Below are positions 1-12,994 of a stretch of 64,000 bases of DNA, in pieces; positions within the stretch are counted from its first letter, which is position 1, and each line of letters starts with the position of its first letter. The position numbers and the translations under genes are program-made. Source of the DNA: Ecdyonurus torrentis (taxonomy: Eukaryota; Arthropoda; Insecta; Ephemeroptera; Heptageniidae); the NCBI GenBank assembly GCA_949318235.1, contig OX439127.1, positions 26,463,683 to 26,527,682 of the forward strand, read 5' to 3'. Under the pieces are notes generated by a model. It did not search any database, was not told the origin of the DNA, and was given only the letters and a program-made list of their open reading frames with translations.

Positions 1-828
1 CAAACTGGTCAACAATGATTTTTTTTTTTCTTTCTGTATTAATAGATGCACATTTCAAGAACAAGCATTCCAATGATCTTGTAAAAAAAAATATCTCCAA
101 TTAGATGTAAGTTGTTCGATGCTGTGTTTTACTGCAAGAGTTTTACTTCATACTTTATATGTGATTATTTATGTTTTCAACTTGACATTGGTTACTTTAA
201 GCATATAAATATAGAGAATACATCAAATTCTTACACATCTTCCCCACTTATAATATTGATGAAGAATATGGAAAGCGGAAGCACCCAATGCAAGGTGATG
301 AAAAAAAAAAAAAAAAAAAAAAAAAAAACTTGAAGGGCAAAAACATTGCAGCTGTAAATAAAGGAAGAAATGAAGAGCACATTAGTTTAAAATAATACAT
401 GAGAAATTGTTAAAATTAGAATTTTGTTGTTTGTGTTAATTTACAGTCTAGCATGTTCTGATCGTCTCACTTTATTTTATACATAGAATAATTGTTTATT
501 TTTATTAGTCAGTTACTGCAATGTTGATTTTTCCTTTAACAATTGTTTTGAGTCTATAATGTAGCTTTATAAAAAGGAAGACACAAAAATTGAAAGATTA
601 TATTACAAACACTTTAAATCTACCATATATTACATGTTTAGCATTATTCAGCCTTTGAATATTGCAAAATATCTGTTGCATGATTTTTCTATGTAATATA
701 ATTTAATTTTAAATTGATATCATGGTACATATGACCTTTATTACATTTTATTGCTTGTATCACTCTCATTGACTTGCAACCCAAATGGCAAGGAGGTGTA
801 GCACAAGCTCAAAATTTATGTTGCTTAG

Positions 829-892
<64 letters not shown>

Positions 893-2024
893 CCTATATA
901 TATATTTATAGGAGGGATATTTCCATTGATTTTTAATGTAAGAATAAAATATAATATTGCATTTATACCAATCTTTGTGATCAGACTAATGCAATGGGTA
1001 CTATATTATAGTGGAAAATATACAGAATCAGCACAACAGCTTACAATATGCTACAGATTAGATATATGCTATGTTTTAGCAAAATATTTTTTGTTTGCAT
1101 TTTAAAATCAATTAAGAACAGGGTGCTTATAAAATGTTAAAAACTTTCGTGATCTTGGTGTATATTACTCTCTCTGGCTCTAGCTCTCTCTCTCCATCTA
1201 TGTGTATGTATCTACATATCTTACTATATTATCTTTTTTGTAGTATTTAAAATCTATTAAATCAAAAAAGAGATATTGAAAAGTACAATGCCACAGAATG
1301 GAGAGCACATTAAATTGTTAGAATGAATCATTACTGTATTAAATGGACTGGCTTAGCAACACTGGATAAAATTGAATTAACTATTTCATTCTAAAAATGC
1401 AGTGGTCTGGCTAGTATGCCTTAGTCTTCATTTAACAAACAATTCTATTACATAGCTGCAATTGTAATATATTACAAAACATTTGCAATCAGTTTGTGAA
1501 AACAATAATATAAACAATATTGTTGTATTTGAATTTACAAATAATTTAAAATGTTAAAAATAGTACAAAAACTTGTGAACTTAATTCATTTTCCCATGTA
1601 TAAATATAAGAGTCAATATGATATTTTTTTCTCTTATAAATTGCAAGCAGATTTAATATTTTTAAACTACATCTCAACTACATCTAAACTACATCCCATT
1701 GAATGACTAGACAGACTTCAATTCCAGACTTGCTAACTTAGTCTCCAATGAGTTTATTTATTTACCCTCCTCTTCCTGACATGTAGCTTTTTTTAAGTTA
1801 AAAAATTTTAACGAGTATTGCACCTCACATGAATAGTTTTTAACTGGCTGTCTGTATAAATCCACCCTTATTATTTACAATATAAGGCTGTGATTGTCAT
1901 AAATCTAGGAATATGTGTAAGCTTCTAACTTATTTAATTATTTTTAATTCTTTCTAGATAAAAATTGGGAAGAGAAGAATCCCAACTTGATTGTTAAGAA
2001 CTTAAAAAAGTGTATGAATACAGT
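1..2024. other. No gene seen; AT-rich flank
   Basis: I see no coding signal here. Open frames are short and made of low-complexity sequence. The stretch holds an A-run near 300-327, a TA microsatellite near 834-892 and CT-rich patches near 1170-1195. It could be intergenic or a long 3' UTR or intron of a gene lying to the left; nothing in the sequence decides this. Confidence 0.5.
834..892. repeat. (TA)n microsatellite
   Basis: Nearly pure TA dinucleotides for about 58 bp, with a further degenerate TA patch just downstream. Confidence 0.9.
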
Positions 2025-2166
2025 ATATCAGTTCTTCCGGATAGAAATGTCGTTGTAGAGTTTTTTTGCCATGCGACTATGAGCTCTATGAAAAGAACAG
2101 GTAAGATTCAAGGTCGCATCACAAAAAAACCTCTACAACGGCATTTCTATCTGGAAGACTTGATAT
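2025..2166. mobile_element. Small foldback MITE
   Basis: Two arms of about 44 bp are inverted copies of each other with a few mismatches; the left begins ATATCAGTTCTTCCGG and the right ends in its near-complement. The spacer is about 55 bp. No coding capacity. This is typical of a miniature inverted-repeat element; the superfamily is not identifiable. Confidence 0.65.
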
Positions 2167-2192
2167 GTCAAAGTTTGCTAGGTTTGTATTGA

Positions 2193-3164
2193 TAAGTTGA
2201 ACCTAAAAAAAAAAAAAAAAAATGAAAAAAAATATATATAGGTAATAATAATAATAAAAAAAAAGTGACAAGTTGGGGCAATAAAATTCACATTGATGCA
2301 AACTTCTGCAGTGCTATCACCATATGCAATGCTTGTGAGCATATTGGAAACACCATGTGGAATAATGTCTGAGATACAAAACTTTATTCTATTGCTTTAG
2401 GGATTTACTATTTATTTATAAGGAGCATTTTGCTAGTTTAAGTTTCCAAAATTATTATAAATGCATTACATATTTCCATAAAGCTAGTAATAGTCATAAA
2501 ATTGTATGTCTAAGAATTTGTACAAGTCTTCATTAAGTTGAAAGGTGACTGCACATTCAATTCCATTCCAATGCATATTTCACAGAAGTGTACCCCCCCC
2601 CCCCCCCCTCCATACCTTGCCCCTTCTTTCCTAGAGGTACTCATGTTAAAAGTTATTGTAAAATATAAAATAAATGTTTACTTGTATATATTTTTGTTGA
2701 TTTTCTCCTCACTGCCCTCCAGTCATTTTAAAAGAACAAATGTCTTTTTCTGAAGAGGTGAAAAAAAAAAAAAAAAAAAATGGGGCAGATGTATTGTTAA
2801 AATAAAACACTTAATATTAATTCCATCCAGTTTGGCATTATATTTTGCATTTTACTTTATATAATAAGACTTGCTGTCTGTGCCAGCCTTTGGTTTTGTT
2901 GAATCTGGTATTTTTCTTAACTTTTCATACAACAGGCAGCAAGCTCATATGTGTTCCTTTTATGCCTATGATTTAGTGATCTAATCTCTGTCTCTCTTCT
3001 GAATTATTATTATTATTTTTTTTTAATGTGTTATGTTGTCAATTGCCTGGCATATTATATACTGCATTAATTTCTTCATATATTACAGAATAAAATGTAT
3101 TTACTATTTGAGTACAATGTTATTTATTACTTTAAAAAAGTTAAAAAGGATAATGCCTGTAGAC

Positions 3165-3167
<3 letters not shown>
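2193..3167. other. No gene seen; low-complexity runs
   Basis: AT-rich sequence with A-runs near 2203-2222 and 2761-2780 and a C-run near 2593-2607. No splice-bounded open frame of note. Confidence 0.5.

Positions 3168-3239
<72 letters not shown>
3168..3239. repeat. (TA)n microsatellite
   Basis: Pure TA tract of about 70 bp abutting the left end of the mariner-like relic, consistent with insertion into TA-rich DNA. Confidence 0.9.
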
Positions 3240-3241
<2 letters not shown>

Positions 3242-4182
3242 GTACAGTATGTCCATAAAGTCTTTAGCGTTTCTAAATGCAAATTAAAGCATGAAGGACT
3301 TTCAAAATGTATACTTTTCATACTTTAAATTAAAGCTCTGTGTTTAACATTTTGAAAAAAAAATATATATATATATTTACTTCCAAAAAATCAACCGAGT
3401 AGTTCTGTCACAAGACGCAAGTGAACAAAAGAATGCGAATTTTGTGCTTTTTCATTCACAATTTCAGCTGCATTCTGTTCTTTCTTTTAAATTATTATTA
3501 TCAGCAAGAGTACATAATCTTGTTGAAAAAAAATCTGTCAACAAAGCCAGTTGGCAGTGTGGTAAAATGTCAGAGCGCATCTTGAGCTCTCGCTGATGTA
3601 ATGACTGGCTGCAGCAATGTGCCGCTTCAGCTCCACCACGCTGCTCACTGGCGTCTTTAACACTTTATTTTTCACACAGCCTCATAAGTAATTCGGGAGT
3701 TTTAAGTCGGGGGACCACAGACAAACCAGATTATTGGGCCAACCAGTAAATCCAAAGTTTGAGAAAAAACTGCTACTGAACTCGTCACACTGCGTATAAG
3801 ACTTTTGCAATTTTTTTTCAATCTGCGTGCATATGTGAAGAGCTCAAGATGCGTACAGACGTTTACCTCATTGCCAACTATGCCAATGTGTAGAAACCTT
3901 CAGGAAAATTGATAATAAAGATTTATTTTTCGATTAACCCAAGATTTTGTACTAAAAAAAAAAAAAAAAAAAAAATGAAAAATGAAAAAGTACAAAAAGC
4001 GCATTTTTTGTTTGTTCTTGTTGTCTTGTGACAGAACCACTCAATAGATTTTTTGGAAGTAATATTTTCAAAATGTTAAATATAGGGCTTTAATTTGATT
4101 TCTAAAAATTATATATTTTGACAGTCCTTTATGCTTTAAATTGCATTTAGAATCGCGAAAGACTGTAGACACCCTGTATAAT
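3240..4182 (-). mobile_element. Decayed Tc1/mariner-superfamily element
   Basis: Terminal inverted repeats of roughly 200 bp flank a short interior. The right end (ACACCCTGTATA read on the plus strand) and the left end (TACAGTATGTCC) are imperfect complements. Both arms share the run near TTCTAAATGCAA and the block around TTCTGTCACAAGAC. The interior holds a broken transposase C-terminus on the minus strand (separate entry). Insertion next to a TA tract fits the TA target preference of this superfamily. The element is too short and mutated to be autonomous. Confidence 0.65.
3560..3722 (-). pseudogene. Mariner-type transposase C-terminal relic
   Basis: Read on the minus strand from about 3720, the frame gives WSPDLKLPNYL, a stop, then GCVKNKV, then a run containing VVELKRHIAAA. 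This matches the conserved end of mariner-like DDE/D transposases (usually SPDL-x-PLD-[FY]-LWG followed by a VELK-type helix). The expected Trp of the LWG-like motif is a TGA stop at 3682-3684. No start or N-terminal domain remains. It is a fragment and not functional. The identification rests on motif recognition only. Confidence 0.6.
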
Positions 4183-5286
4183 TAATAATTATAACGGATA
4201 AAATAATAGAAAAGAACAATAATAAAGTTCCAACATTAGTTCCACGGTCCATACTCCAAACGTCTGATATTTTGAAAGAGAGAAAAAAAAATATAGATAA
4301 AGCCAGCTGATGTAAAAGCATTGAAACACAGTTTATATTTTAAATTTCTTAGTTTCAATCATATCACCTTCCATTCATTATGTTTTATTTGTGGAAAATG
4401 ATGTTGATAGGATTATTACATATATTTGAGCTAGTTGAATGAGAAAAAAAAAAGGCAAAATGACATGATGTTTACTGAATTATATTTTTTACAAAAGAAT
4501 TAGATTTAGTGTTGCTGATAAAATTGAGAGATATTACAAAATAAATGATATATGAATATTTAATTATAATTCTTATTTGAATAATGAATGCACTTTTTTT
4601 GTTTTCAAATTTTTTTTTATCCATAACATCAACCCAAAAATAACCTACAGAAATTATTAGATCATAATTTTATTTTTCAATTATACCCATAAATCAATAG
4701 ACCTTATCTTATTTTCAACCTTGCTCATTATTTACTCACTCGGATTATATATATAATATATATTATATATAAATGGTACCTGTGTGCACAGGAAAAGAAG
4801 TATGCTCTTCATGATTATACTGTATATTTCTTAGCACTGAGGAATTATTTAGCATTTTGTGATATAAATCTACTGATCTCTAACTTTAGTTCTCTTCTCC
4901 TGCTTGTAATCCTCTCTCAATCCTTGTTTAAAGCTGAAATTTTGGAATAAAAACATACTGATAATATTACACAACACATTTTTTTATTTTTATTAATCTG
5001 TAACAAAAAAAAAAAAAAAAAAAAAAGCCAGACTGCTTTAAAATATTATGTTTTATTATTAAAGTATAATAACTCTTAATTCATATCATGGAGTCCAAAT
5101 TTGTTTGCATATGAGGAAGTCCAGAGTATATACATAGTTGATCTGACTCATTCTTTCATAGAAATATGACAAACTGAAAAATTAAAATTTCTATGTCTTA
5201 CAAAAGAAATTTTCATTAAATAGGCCTATATAAAATCATGCCACACCAATTATTTAAAAAAAAATGTGATGTAATAATAAAGAAAT
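4183..5286. other. No gene seen
   Basis: AT-rich DNA with a palindromic TATATA stretch near 4746-4770 and an A-run near 5004-5026. No coding or RNA-gene signal recognised. Confidence 0.5.
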
Positions 5287-5615
5287 AAAGGATAGAGATA
5301 CCAGCAAGGACCTTATCACAGTAGAAGTTATGGAGAGATGTCAAGGTCTCATGCGGCACAGAGTTAAAAGTTTATATAACAGAGCTTTCGTCATATCACA
5401 CTAACATTTTCAATCAAAGGAGAAAATTACTTGAGTACAAGACTACACACAACTCTGTGAATGTGCTCAAGTAATTTTCTTCTTTGATTGATAATGTCGT
5501 CATCATTACCATATGACAAAAGGTCTTGCAGTTACATAAACATTTATAAATAATATAACTCTGAGCCATGTGAGAACTTGACCTCTCCATAGAACTTCTT
5601 GTAAGGCTTGACAAA
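5287..5615. mobile_element. Foldback element, family 3 (GGATAGAG ends)
   Basis: The left end reads AAGGATAGAGATACCAGCAA and the two arms (around 5324-5400 and 5500-5600) are inverted copies, sharing 'AGAAGTT-TGGAGAG' and the GAGCTTTCGTCATAT block. Related copies lie at 30055-30262 and 60160-60315. The interior resembles a decayed hammerhead-type core (GACGAAAGCTC on the minus strand of the left arm) but is not complete. Confidence 0.6.
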
Positions 5616-5684
5616 GACGCCTTGTGTAACAGAGAAAATATTCTTACTTGATCTGTAATTAAACAAGAACAGCATTTTGATTAT

Positions 5685-6810
5685 CTTGGATAGTAACCAG
5701 CCGCCAGGATTTTTACAATTTAACACCAATTTAACATAAATGGTAATATCACCATTGCAATTTGGAAAAGGAAAAAGAAAAAGAAGAAGAAGAAAAAAAC
5801 TACACTCTTGTAATTTAAACATAACGAACAGTAAATATGTGCAAAGTTTTAAAATTTCCCTGCTCATGGTAGCCTCGCTAATGATTAATTGGTCATAAAA
5901 AACACTAATTTGGCACTTACGGACTTTATTATTTTATTTATTAAACACCAAGGTGTACTTACGGACTTTACAGGTGAGTCGTTAACTGATGGTGATAAAA
6001 ATTTCATATTTGATGGACAAAGTAAACAAATAATGATACTTATAAATGTATAATATTTAAAATAATTCACAAACCACTACCTTTTACCCCCTAATTGCAA
6101 ATAAATTGCAAAAAGGGTAAACTTAGAAAGCTACCAAGATGATTTTTTTTTTTTTTTTTTTTTTGTTAGCAGTGTATAGCTTTATAAGTAAAAAGAACCC
6201 AACTAAAAAAAATGAAGTATATTTTTTATTCTAAGCTAATTAGGTGCATTTTATTATTATTATTATTATTTTTAAACCTGGGAGATGAATGCTCAGTATT
6301 TTCAGTCTATCGTAGGATCGTAGGCATCATTCAGCACACCAATCAATAAATAATAATAATAAAATCAAATATTAAAAATTTGAAAATTTAATTTTTTTTT
6401 TATTTATTAGGCTAAAGCTATACTGCCTCCAGAAACCAATTTTTATCTTTATATACCTTAAGCGGATCTAAGTTTCCACTTTTTGCAATTTATTTGCTTA
6501 CTCTGTCCATCAAGTATGAAATTTTTATTACCATCGGTTATCAGATATAACTCGCACCTGCAAAGAACATGACTTAAAAAATTGAAGTTCCAAATCGGTG
6601 TTTATTAGTATATGACAATATTAATCATGTGCGAGGCTACGCATGAGCAAGAAATTTTTGAAACTTTACACATTTACTGTCCCATATGTGTCCAGTATTG
6701 ATATTAGCAGAGTATTGGTCTTATAATTATTATTTTCAAAACCACACTATATAACAATGTAAAATTGAACATTATAAAAATTCTCCCGGCTGCTATCTGA
6801 AAAAATAATG
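5685..6810. mobile_element. 1.1-kb foldback element
   Basis: Two arms of about 400-450 bp are diverged inverted copies. They share the blocks CAGTAAATATGTGCAAAGTTT / its complement near 6660-6690, GCTCATGGTAGCCTCGC / near 6633-6650, and ATAAAAATTTCATATTTGATGGACA / near 6505-6535. The arms differ by many substitutions and small indels, so the copy is old. No open frame of interest. Confidence 0.6.
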
Positions 6811-6976
6811 ATTTTTTTATAAAGATTATAAAAGATTTAAAAGAGCTCATCATTACCTATATGCTTTTGAATAATATTTAGAGGAATCTTGTATTCCAAA
6901 AATTATTATAGGTGGTATAAATTGTTAGTTTTTCCTTGAAATTGCAAATGATATTATACTGTATAATATATAACTA

Positions 6977-7275
6977 TAATGTGATGATTGATAGTAAAAA
7001 GATTTGATAAAACAACACATAGATAGACTAAGAAAAATTGGGTAATGGAAGATAACAAAGAGCTGAGACTTACAGGGATGCCATGAGCAGTTAGTACCTA
7101 TAAGCTTTTATTTAATGCTATATACATTATTTTTTTGGCCTGGGTTAGAAATTATTTTCTCTAACAAGGTATCCCTGTCAGTCTAAAGCTCACTACTATC
7201 TCCCATTTCCCAATTTTTCCTGATCTATGTGTTTTTCTATGAAATCATTTTATTATCAATCATATCACAGTTGAT
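6977..7275. mobile_element. Foldback element, family 4
   Basis: Left arm (GTGATGATTGATAG..., 6980-7090) and right arm (7150-7270) are inverted copies sharing the AAAAATTGGG / CCCAATTTTT block and a GGGATGCC / GGTATCCC block. The centre holds GGCCTGGGTTAGAA, which recurs at 61225-61245 and, altered, at 60760-60775. This links it to the ribozyme-bearing copy in the ARF intron. Confidence 0.6.
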
Positions 7276-7362
7276 TTTTCCTTATTATTTACTTTTTATT
7301 ATGATATAATTAAGGAATAGTTGATTGATTGTTGTTGATTGTAGTTGGGTAGAATAAATTAA

Positions 7363-7440
7363 AAGGAAAGGATAGAGAAAACCAACAAGACCTTACCATA
7401 GTGAAGAGATATCCTATAATAGTCCTTTACCATGAGTCTT
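7363..7440. mobile_element. Family 3 end fragment
   Basis: GGAAAGGATAGAGAAAACCAACAAG followed by CCTTACCATAGTGAAGAG matches the ends of the elements at 15701, 28100 and 43655 (written here in two pieces of sequence interrupted by ACC). Only one end is present. Confidence 0.5.
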
Positions 7441-7628
7441 TTTATATTTTGAATAAAAAAATTTGACTTTCATATTTAGGCTAAAAAAGTTGAGCATCTG
7501 GCATTAAACCTTTCTAGTGGTTCCGTATTGTGAATTAGCCTGTACAAATCAACCAACACTTGTTATATAATGATCAAGTATGAAGCAACTGGCTCAAAAG
7601 TGTTATTTTAAACAACAACATGTATACT

Positions 7629-7772
7629 TGACTCAAAAAACCTGAGTTACCTGCCGTTCGACCTTTTACGGTATCGCCCAGGCGCCCCCCTTCTCCTCAA
7701 ATGTGACAATGGGCGATACTTTAGGCATGCCCGATTTAAATCAACTGAGGTTTTTTGAGTCGAGTATATACT
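7629..7772. mobile_element. MITE with ACTCAAAAAACC ends
   Basis: The left end TATACTTGACTCAAAAAACC is matched by the right end GGTTTTTTGAGTCGAGTATA. The interior (about 95 bp) is GC-richer than its surroundings. No coding capacity. Confidence 0.7.
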
Positions 7773-9783
7773 GGTACATTGGAGATTTAGGCTTATATAA
7801 GGGGCAGAAATAAATTAGTCTTTCTTTATTTGTACTGTATTTTTTTTTTTTTTTTATTAGCAAGTGGTCTACAAAAAAACTATGACCAGACACATTTTTA
7901 ATGAATTATAACAACACCACATTTTTTTATAAGGACAATTACAATTGAAAAATAAATTAGTAGTAGATGCCATTATAATGTCATAGTGTTTGTATTAATT
8001 AAAAAAACAAAAACATACATATATAATATATCTGAACAACGTAGACCAAATAGATATTGATAAGGTCCACTAATATAATATTATAATGTGGTAATAAATA
8101 AAATTGCAAATAATAAAACAATATAATATTTAGATATTAGATACTTTTCAGAAACTCATGACCTTAATTTCTATAACAAAAGCACATTGTAGCAAAAATA
8201 AAATGAACTGTCATGTTTGTGCTTTTAATAATAAGAAACAGAATTTATAATTAGTCTCCTTAGGGGAATAACATGTAATCATCTTAACATATTTACATGT
8301 TACCTAAAAATTTTATTTTATTTTTACAGAAAAAAATTGGGTTAAAGTACTTTTTTTTTCCTCCTCTCATATATACTTATACATGCCCGATTACAATTAA
8401 GCCTGCTACTAAAACTAACAAGCCTCTTGTTCATTAATTGATAACACTTTTACAAAACTTGACCTTCATCTAAAAATACATTATGTTTATATGAATTTAT
8501 CCTCATTATGAGAACTGAAAACGATCAAGTGGTTCTTTAAGGCATTTCCTTGTAAATCTGGAAAATCTCTTTGCCTGCAGTTTTTGGAGTCATATTTCAA
8601 CCCTTGAAAAGTTTTAAATCCATATTGAAATGGTCCTGCAAAAAAACAATAAGTAGAGAAACCTCCCTATATACTTGTGCTACTTTGGTAAATGATGGAA
8701 TCCCCCACCCACTTTTAATTAATTATTTTTTCAGCTCAAATTTTTAACTGCAAGAAATAACGACAGATAAATTTAAATGTATATATCATATTTGTTCATT
8801 TCAAAATAACGGGAAAATTGATGAAAAATTAAAATTGCAGCAAATTTACTAAATTATCTTACAAATTCAGTTCTGGAAATTCTATTACATTTGTGTAGTT
8901 GGGGAAAAAAAAAGTATTGTAATGAAGCATGTATAAAATATAATATTTAACTTTCTTACAAATAAAACTTGCAGCACAATACAGTAGTAATATATTTATG
9001 GTGGTATAGACTAGGTCTAAAATATTAGTACATAATACTGACAAATTAACAACACAAGGAAAATGAGCTGGTGGAGGATATAAAGCAGAATAGCGCAGCA
9101 ACACCACGATTGGTAATTTAAATTTGTATCATGAGAGAGACTAAGCAAAATGAAGTTGCTCTCACAAAGAAATATTAATACTTACACCAAAGAACAGAGT
9201 GTAATACATCCAGGAGCGGGCTGAAAGTGGAGCAGGTACAATAACTCTATGTAAGGCATTTAGCCAATATTACTATAACTGTCAGTCCCGGCCTTTTATT
9301 AAATTTTTAATTTATGCATTCATTTATTAGACATAAGTAGTTAACCTACAGCAATGTTACACAAAAAAATTGTAAATGTTCATTAATGTTAAGTAATATC
9401 AATTATTTTAGAAAGGCAATTTGAGTTTTATTAACAATTTTATACATGGACAATAGATGAAGTCTGTGAATAGAATTTAGGTGTTATATTTCTATTACAG
9501 TATCATTATGATAAGCTTACTTTGTGGTAGGAAGAAGAAAGAAGAAGAAGAAGAAGAAAAAAAACTTTAATAACTGGGCATAATTTAAGCCCCCTTCTTT
9601 GGCAAGCATCAAAAACACCAACGAAGAATTTTCAATATAAATTTGTTAGAAACCCAATATTGCAGTGGAACTTCAAAATAAAAACACAATACATTGCATT
9701 TACTTTATTGGTGCCCATTTATGTGCATGACAAAGAAGGTGTATTTCAACTGCTTTTAGAACCAAAATTCATGTTTGAGAGTA
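7773..9783. other. Mostly non-coding; one possible exon
   Basis: AT-rich DNA with a T-run near 7841-7856 and a GAA-rich patch near 9533-9562. Apart from the weak exon candidate at 8487-8635 I see nothing. Confidence 0.4.
8487..8635 (-). CDS. Possible terminal exon, unknown gene
   Basis: On the minus strand a good acceptor (TTGTTTTTTTGCAG) is followed by 48 open codons and a TAA stop. The peptide begins roughly PFQYGFKTFQG and contains DFPDLQGNALKNH; I do not recognise it. It has no low-complexity bias, which sets it apart from neighbouring open frames, but an open stretch this long can occur by chance. No convincing upstream partner exon was found. If real, it would be the end of a minus-strand gene whose other exons lie to the right and are obscured by the palindrome. 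Confidence 0.15.
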
Positions 9784-9814
9784 CATATCGTTGTGGTTGC
9801 GGCGGAAGGGCACA

Positions 9815-9980
9815 AGTCGTTTGGTTTTCACAACAATGAAGGTAACAAGTTGTTTGGTTTTCAAAACAATGAAGGTAACAAATCGTTTGGTTTTCAAAAC
9901 AACAAAGGCAACAAATCGTTTGGTTTTCAAAACAATAAAGGCAACAAGTCGTTTGGTTTTCAAGATTTAAAGGGCACAAG
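9815..9980. repeat. 33-bp tandem repeat in left arm
   Basis: About five head-to-tail units of 33 bp. As an accident of being a multiple of three they give a repeating peptide FGFQNN[EK]GNKS. The mirror array is at 12995-13165. The peptide repeat is probably a by-product, not a protein. Confidence 0.85.
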
Positions 9981-10463
9981 TCACTTTTCATCAATAAACA
10001 ACATTGCATTTTTTTTAATTTTGCTATTATTTTCGTATTTTTTGGGGATTTTTCTAGCAAATACGGCGGAAATGAATAAAAAACAAATCATTAATAAATT
10101 TCACATACAAATATTATTATATTTAACCTTTATAAGCATTTTATTTCTTTTATTCTTTCGACATTTGAGACGCTTTTAAACGAGTCAATTATTTGAAAGT
10201 GACACCATCGCGTCAAAAAAAAAATATCAAAAAACTAACTTCAGATTCGTTATTTTTAACGTGAAATTACCTGAAAAACATATGTTATATAAAAATATAA
10301 TATAAAAAGTTTTTGGGTTGTAAAAACAAAGAAGGGTACCCCCTTCTTTCATCCCCTCTTAAAACAGTTTTTTGGGTTTTAAAAATAGTTGGTTTGCTCT
10401 AAGAACATTTTAAAGATAACCACCGTGTAGAACGTAAAAAAATAAATTTTCCTGATATATCAA

Positions 10464-10805
10464 TTGATGGGTTGCATTTATTGTGTAGCTGTCAAAATCG
10501 AAAAACTACAAATTTTGGACCCTTATTTAGACGATTATTTTTTATTGAAGTTATTGACCGATTTTAATGTGGCGCGCATAGAAAGATGCAAAATAAAGTC
10601 GGCAATAAAAAGTTTGCCAGAGTCAAGTTTGTACATTTTGAATCTTGCGAGCTATGAAGCGTGTTGTCGAAACCTAGAAAAAATTATCAGTTTTTCAACG
10701 CATTTTGTTGCGCAAAACGGCACAATAATATTATACTGTTGTTCGTATACAAAATCCCTTTTTTTTTTTTTTTTTTTTAACGATGTTGAATATCTTGTAA
10801 AATAA
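10464..10805 (+). CDS. Open frame in palindrome arm, unknown
   Basis: An open frame of up to 113 codons starts MMGCIYCVAVKIEKLQ and includes FLLKLLTDFNVARIERCK. The opposite arm has the mirror copy at 12186-12503 with only a few amino-acid changes before a length-variable A/T run breaks the end. I do not recognise a domain. Because the arms are near-identical as DNA, the shared frame does not by itself show selection. It may be part of a decayed element gene or chance. Confidence 0.2.
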   Translation: MMGCIYCVAVKIEKLQILDPYLDDYFLLKLLTDFNVARIERCKIKSAIKSLPESSLYILNLASYEACCRNLEKIISFSTHFVAQNGTIILYCCSYTKSLFFFFFFNDVEYLVK

Positions 10806-12994
10806 AGGAAGAAAATAATATATGACGTCAGCAAAGATTCTAAAGTAGACTGCATTTATTGTATACATATATAGGTCTTGATCTATTGCCGTACGTGTTA
10901 TTAGTTATGTGTGCCGCTATTGCATAACTCACAGAGGCTGTTTTTTATACTTTTTCCCTAATTTAGCTAGCGTAATAAAACCAACGCCATTCTTATTTTT
11001 TTGAGAAAAAAATGAGAATGAACACCAGATTTACTCATTTATCTCTGCTAGTTCCCGAGATAGATCGTGGATACTACGTGGCTGCAGCATCGCGATCAAA
11101 ATGTTGGGGAGTTGCATTGAGTTTTTTTACAGTTTTCTCTGCTGCTATTTAATATTTTGCAAAATAAATATACATATTCGTGATCCTTATAAAATTTTCT
11201 TTCATTTTGTATATAATATCATAAGTTTACGTACTTTTGTAACGATAAAATTAAGAGATACGGGATGTTAATTCTCCCGTATTTAAATCTGCTGTATTCC
11301 CGCTGTGCGTACGTTACACGCAGTGATGTACGAAGTTAGTAATAGCTACTTTTTCCCTAATTATTTTACGGTTATGAAACCTTTACCATTGTTCCTAATT
11401 TTGAAAAATATTTAGATCCATATCCATATGCGGTTGTCCATACTTTGGTCCAGTAGATATTTTGCGAGTAATCTCGCGCTTACTCCACGGGCAGTCGCGG
11501 TCTAACTCACAAAATATCTACTGGACCAAAGTATGGACAACCGCATATGGATATGGATCTAAATATTTTTCAAAATTAGGAACAATGGTAAAGGTTTCAT
11601 AACCGTAAAATAATTAGGGAAAAAGTAGCTATTACTAACTTCGTACATCACTGCGTGTAACGTACGCACAGCGGGAATACAGCAGATTTAAATACGGGAG
11701 AATTAACATCCCGTATCTCTTAATTTTATCGTTACAAAAGTACGTAAACTTATGATATTATATACAAAATGAAAGAAAATTTTATAAGGATCACGAATAT
11801 GTATATTTATTTTGCAAAATATTAAATAGCAGCAGAGAAAACTGTAAAAAACTCAATGCAACTCCCCAACATTTTGATCGCGATGCTGCAGCCACGTAGT
11901 ATCCACGATCTATCTCGGGAACTAGCAGAGATAAATGAGTAAATCTGGTGTTCATTCTCATTTTTTTCTCAAAAAAATAAGAATGGCGTTGGTTTTATTA
12001 CGCTAGCTAAATTAGGGAAAAAGTATAAAAAACAGCCTCTGTGAGTTATGCAATAGCGGCACACATAACTAATAACACGTACGGCAATAGATCAAGACCT
12101 ATATATGTATACAATAAATGCAGTCTATACTTCAGAATCTTTGCTGACGTCATATATTATATTCTTCCTTTATTTTACAAGATATTTAACGTCGTAAAAA
12201 AAAAAAAAAAAAGGATTTTGTATACGAACAACAGTATATTATTGTGCCGTTTTGCGCAACAAAATGCGTTGAAAAACTGATAACTTTTTCTACTTTTGGA
12301 CAACACGCTTCATAGCTTGCAAGATTCAAAATGTACAAACTTGACCCTAGCAAACTTTTTATTGCTGACTTTATTTTGCATCTTTCTATGCGCGCCACAT
12401 TAAAATCGGTCAATAACTTCAATAAAAAATAATCGTCTAAATAAGGGTCCAAAATTTGTAGTTTTTCGATTTTGACAGCTACACAATAAATGCAACCCAT
12501 CAATTGATATATCAGGAAAATTTATTTTTTTACGCTCTACACGGTGGTTATCTTTAAAATGTTCTTAGAGCAAGCCAACTATTTTTAAAACCCAAAAAAC
12601 TGTTTTAAGAGGGGACGAAAGAAGGGGGTACCCTTCTTTGTTTTTAAACCCAAAAACTTTTTGTCTCATATTTTTATATAACATATGTTTTTCAGGTAAT
12701 TTCACGTTAAAAATAACGAATCTGAAGTTAGTTTTTTGATATTTTTATTTTTGACGCGATGGTGTCACTTTCAAATAATTGACTCGTTTAAAAGCGTCTC
12801 GAATGTCGAAAGAATAAAAGAAATAAAATGCTTATAAAGGTTAAATATATTAATATTTGTATGTGATATTTATTAATTATTTATTTATCATTCATTTCCG
12901 CCGTATTTGCTAGAAAAATCCCCAAAAAAATACGAAAATAATAGCAAAATTAAAAAAATGCAATGTTGTTTATTGATGAAAAGTGACTTGTGCC

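Noticed and set aside
9746..10179. Repeat protein FGFQNN-EGNKS
   Set aside because: Product of a 33-bp tandem array in an inverted-repeat arm; several frames and both strands are open, so it is a length artefact.
10195..10215. ACACCATCGCGTC in the palindrome as a member of the ACC-GCGAT-GGT hairpin set
   Set aside because: The flanks do not pair in the same way and the context shares nothing with the ribozyme families.
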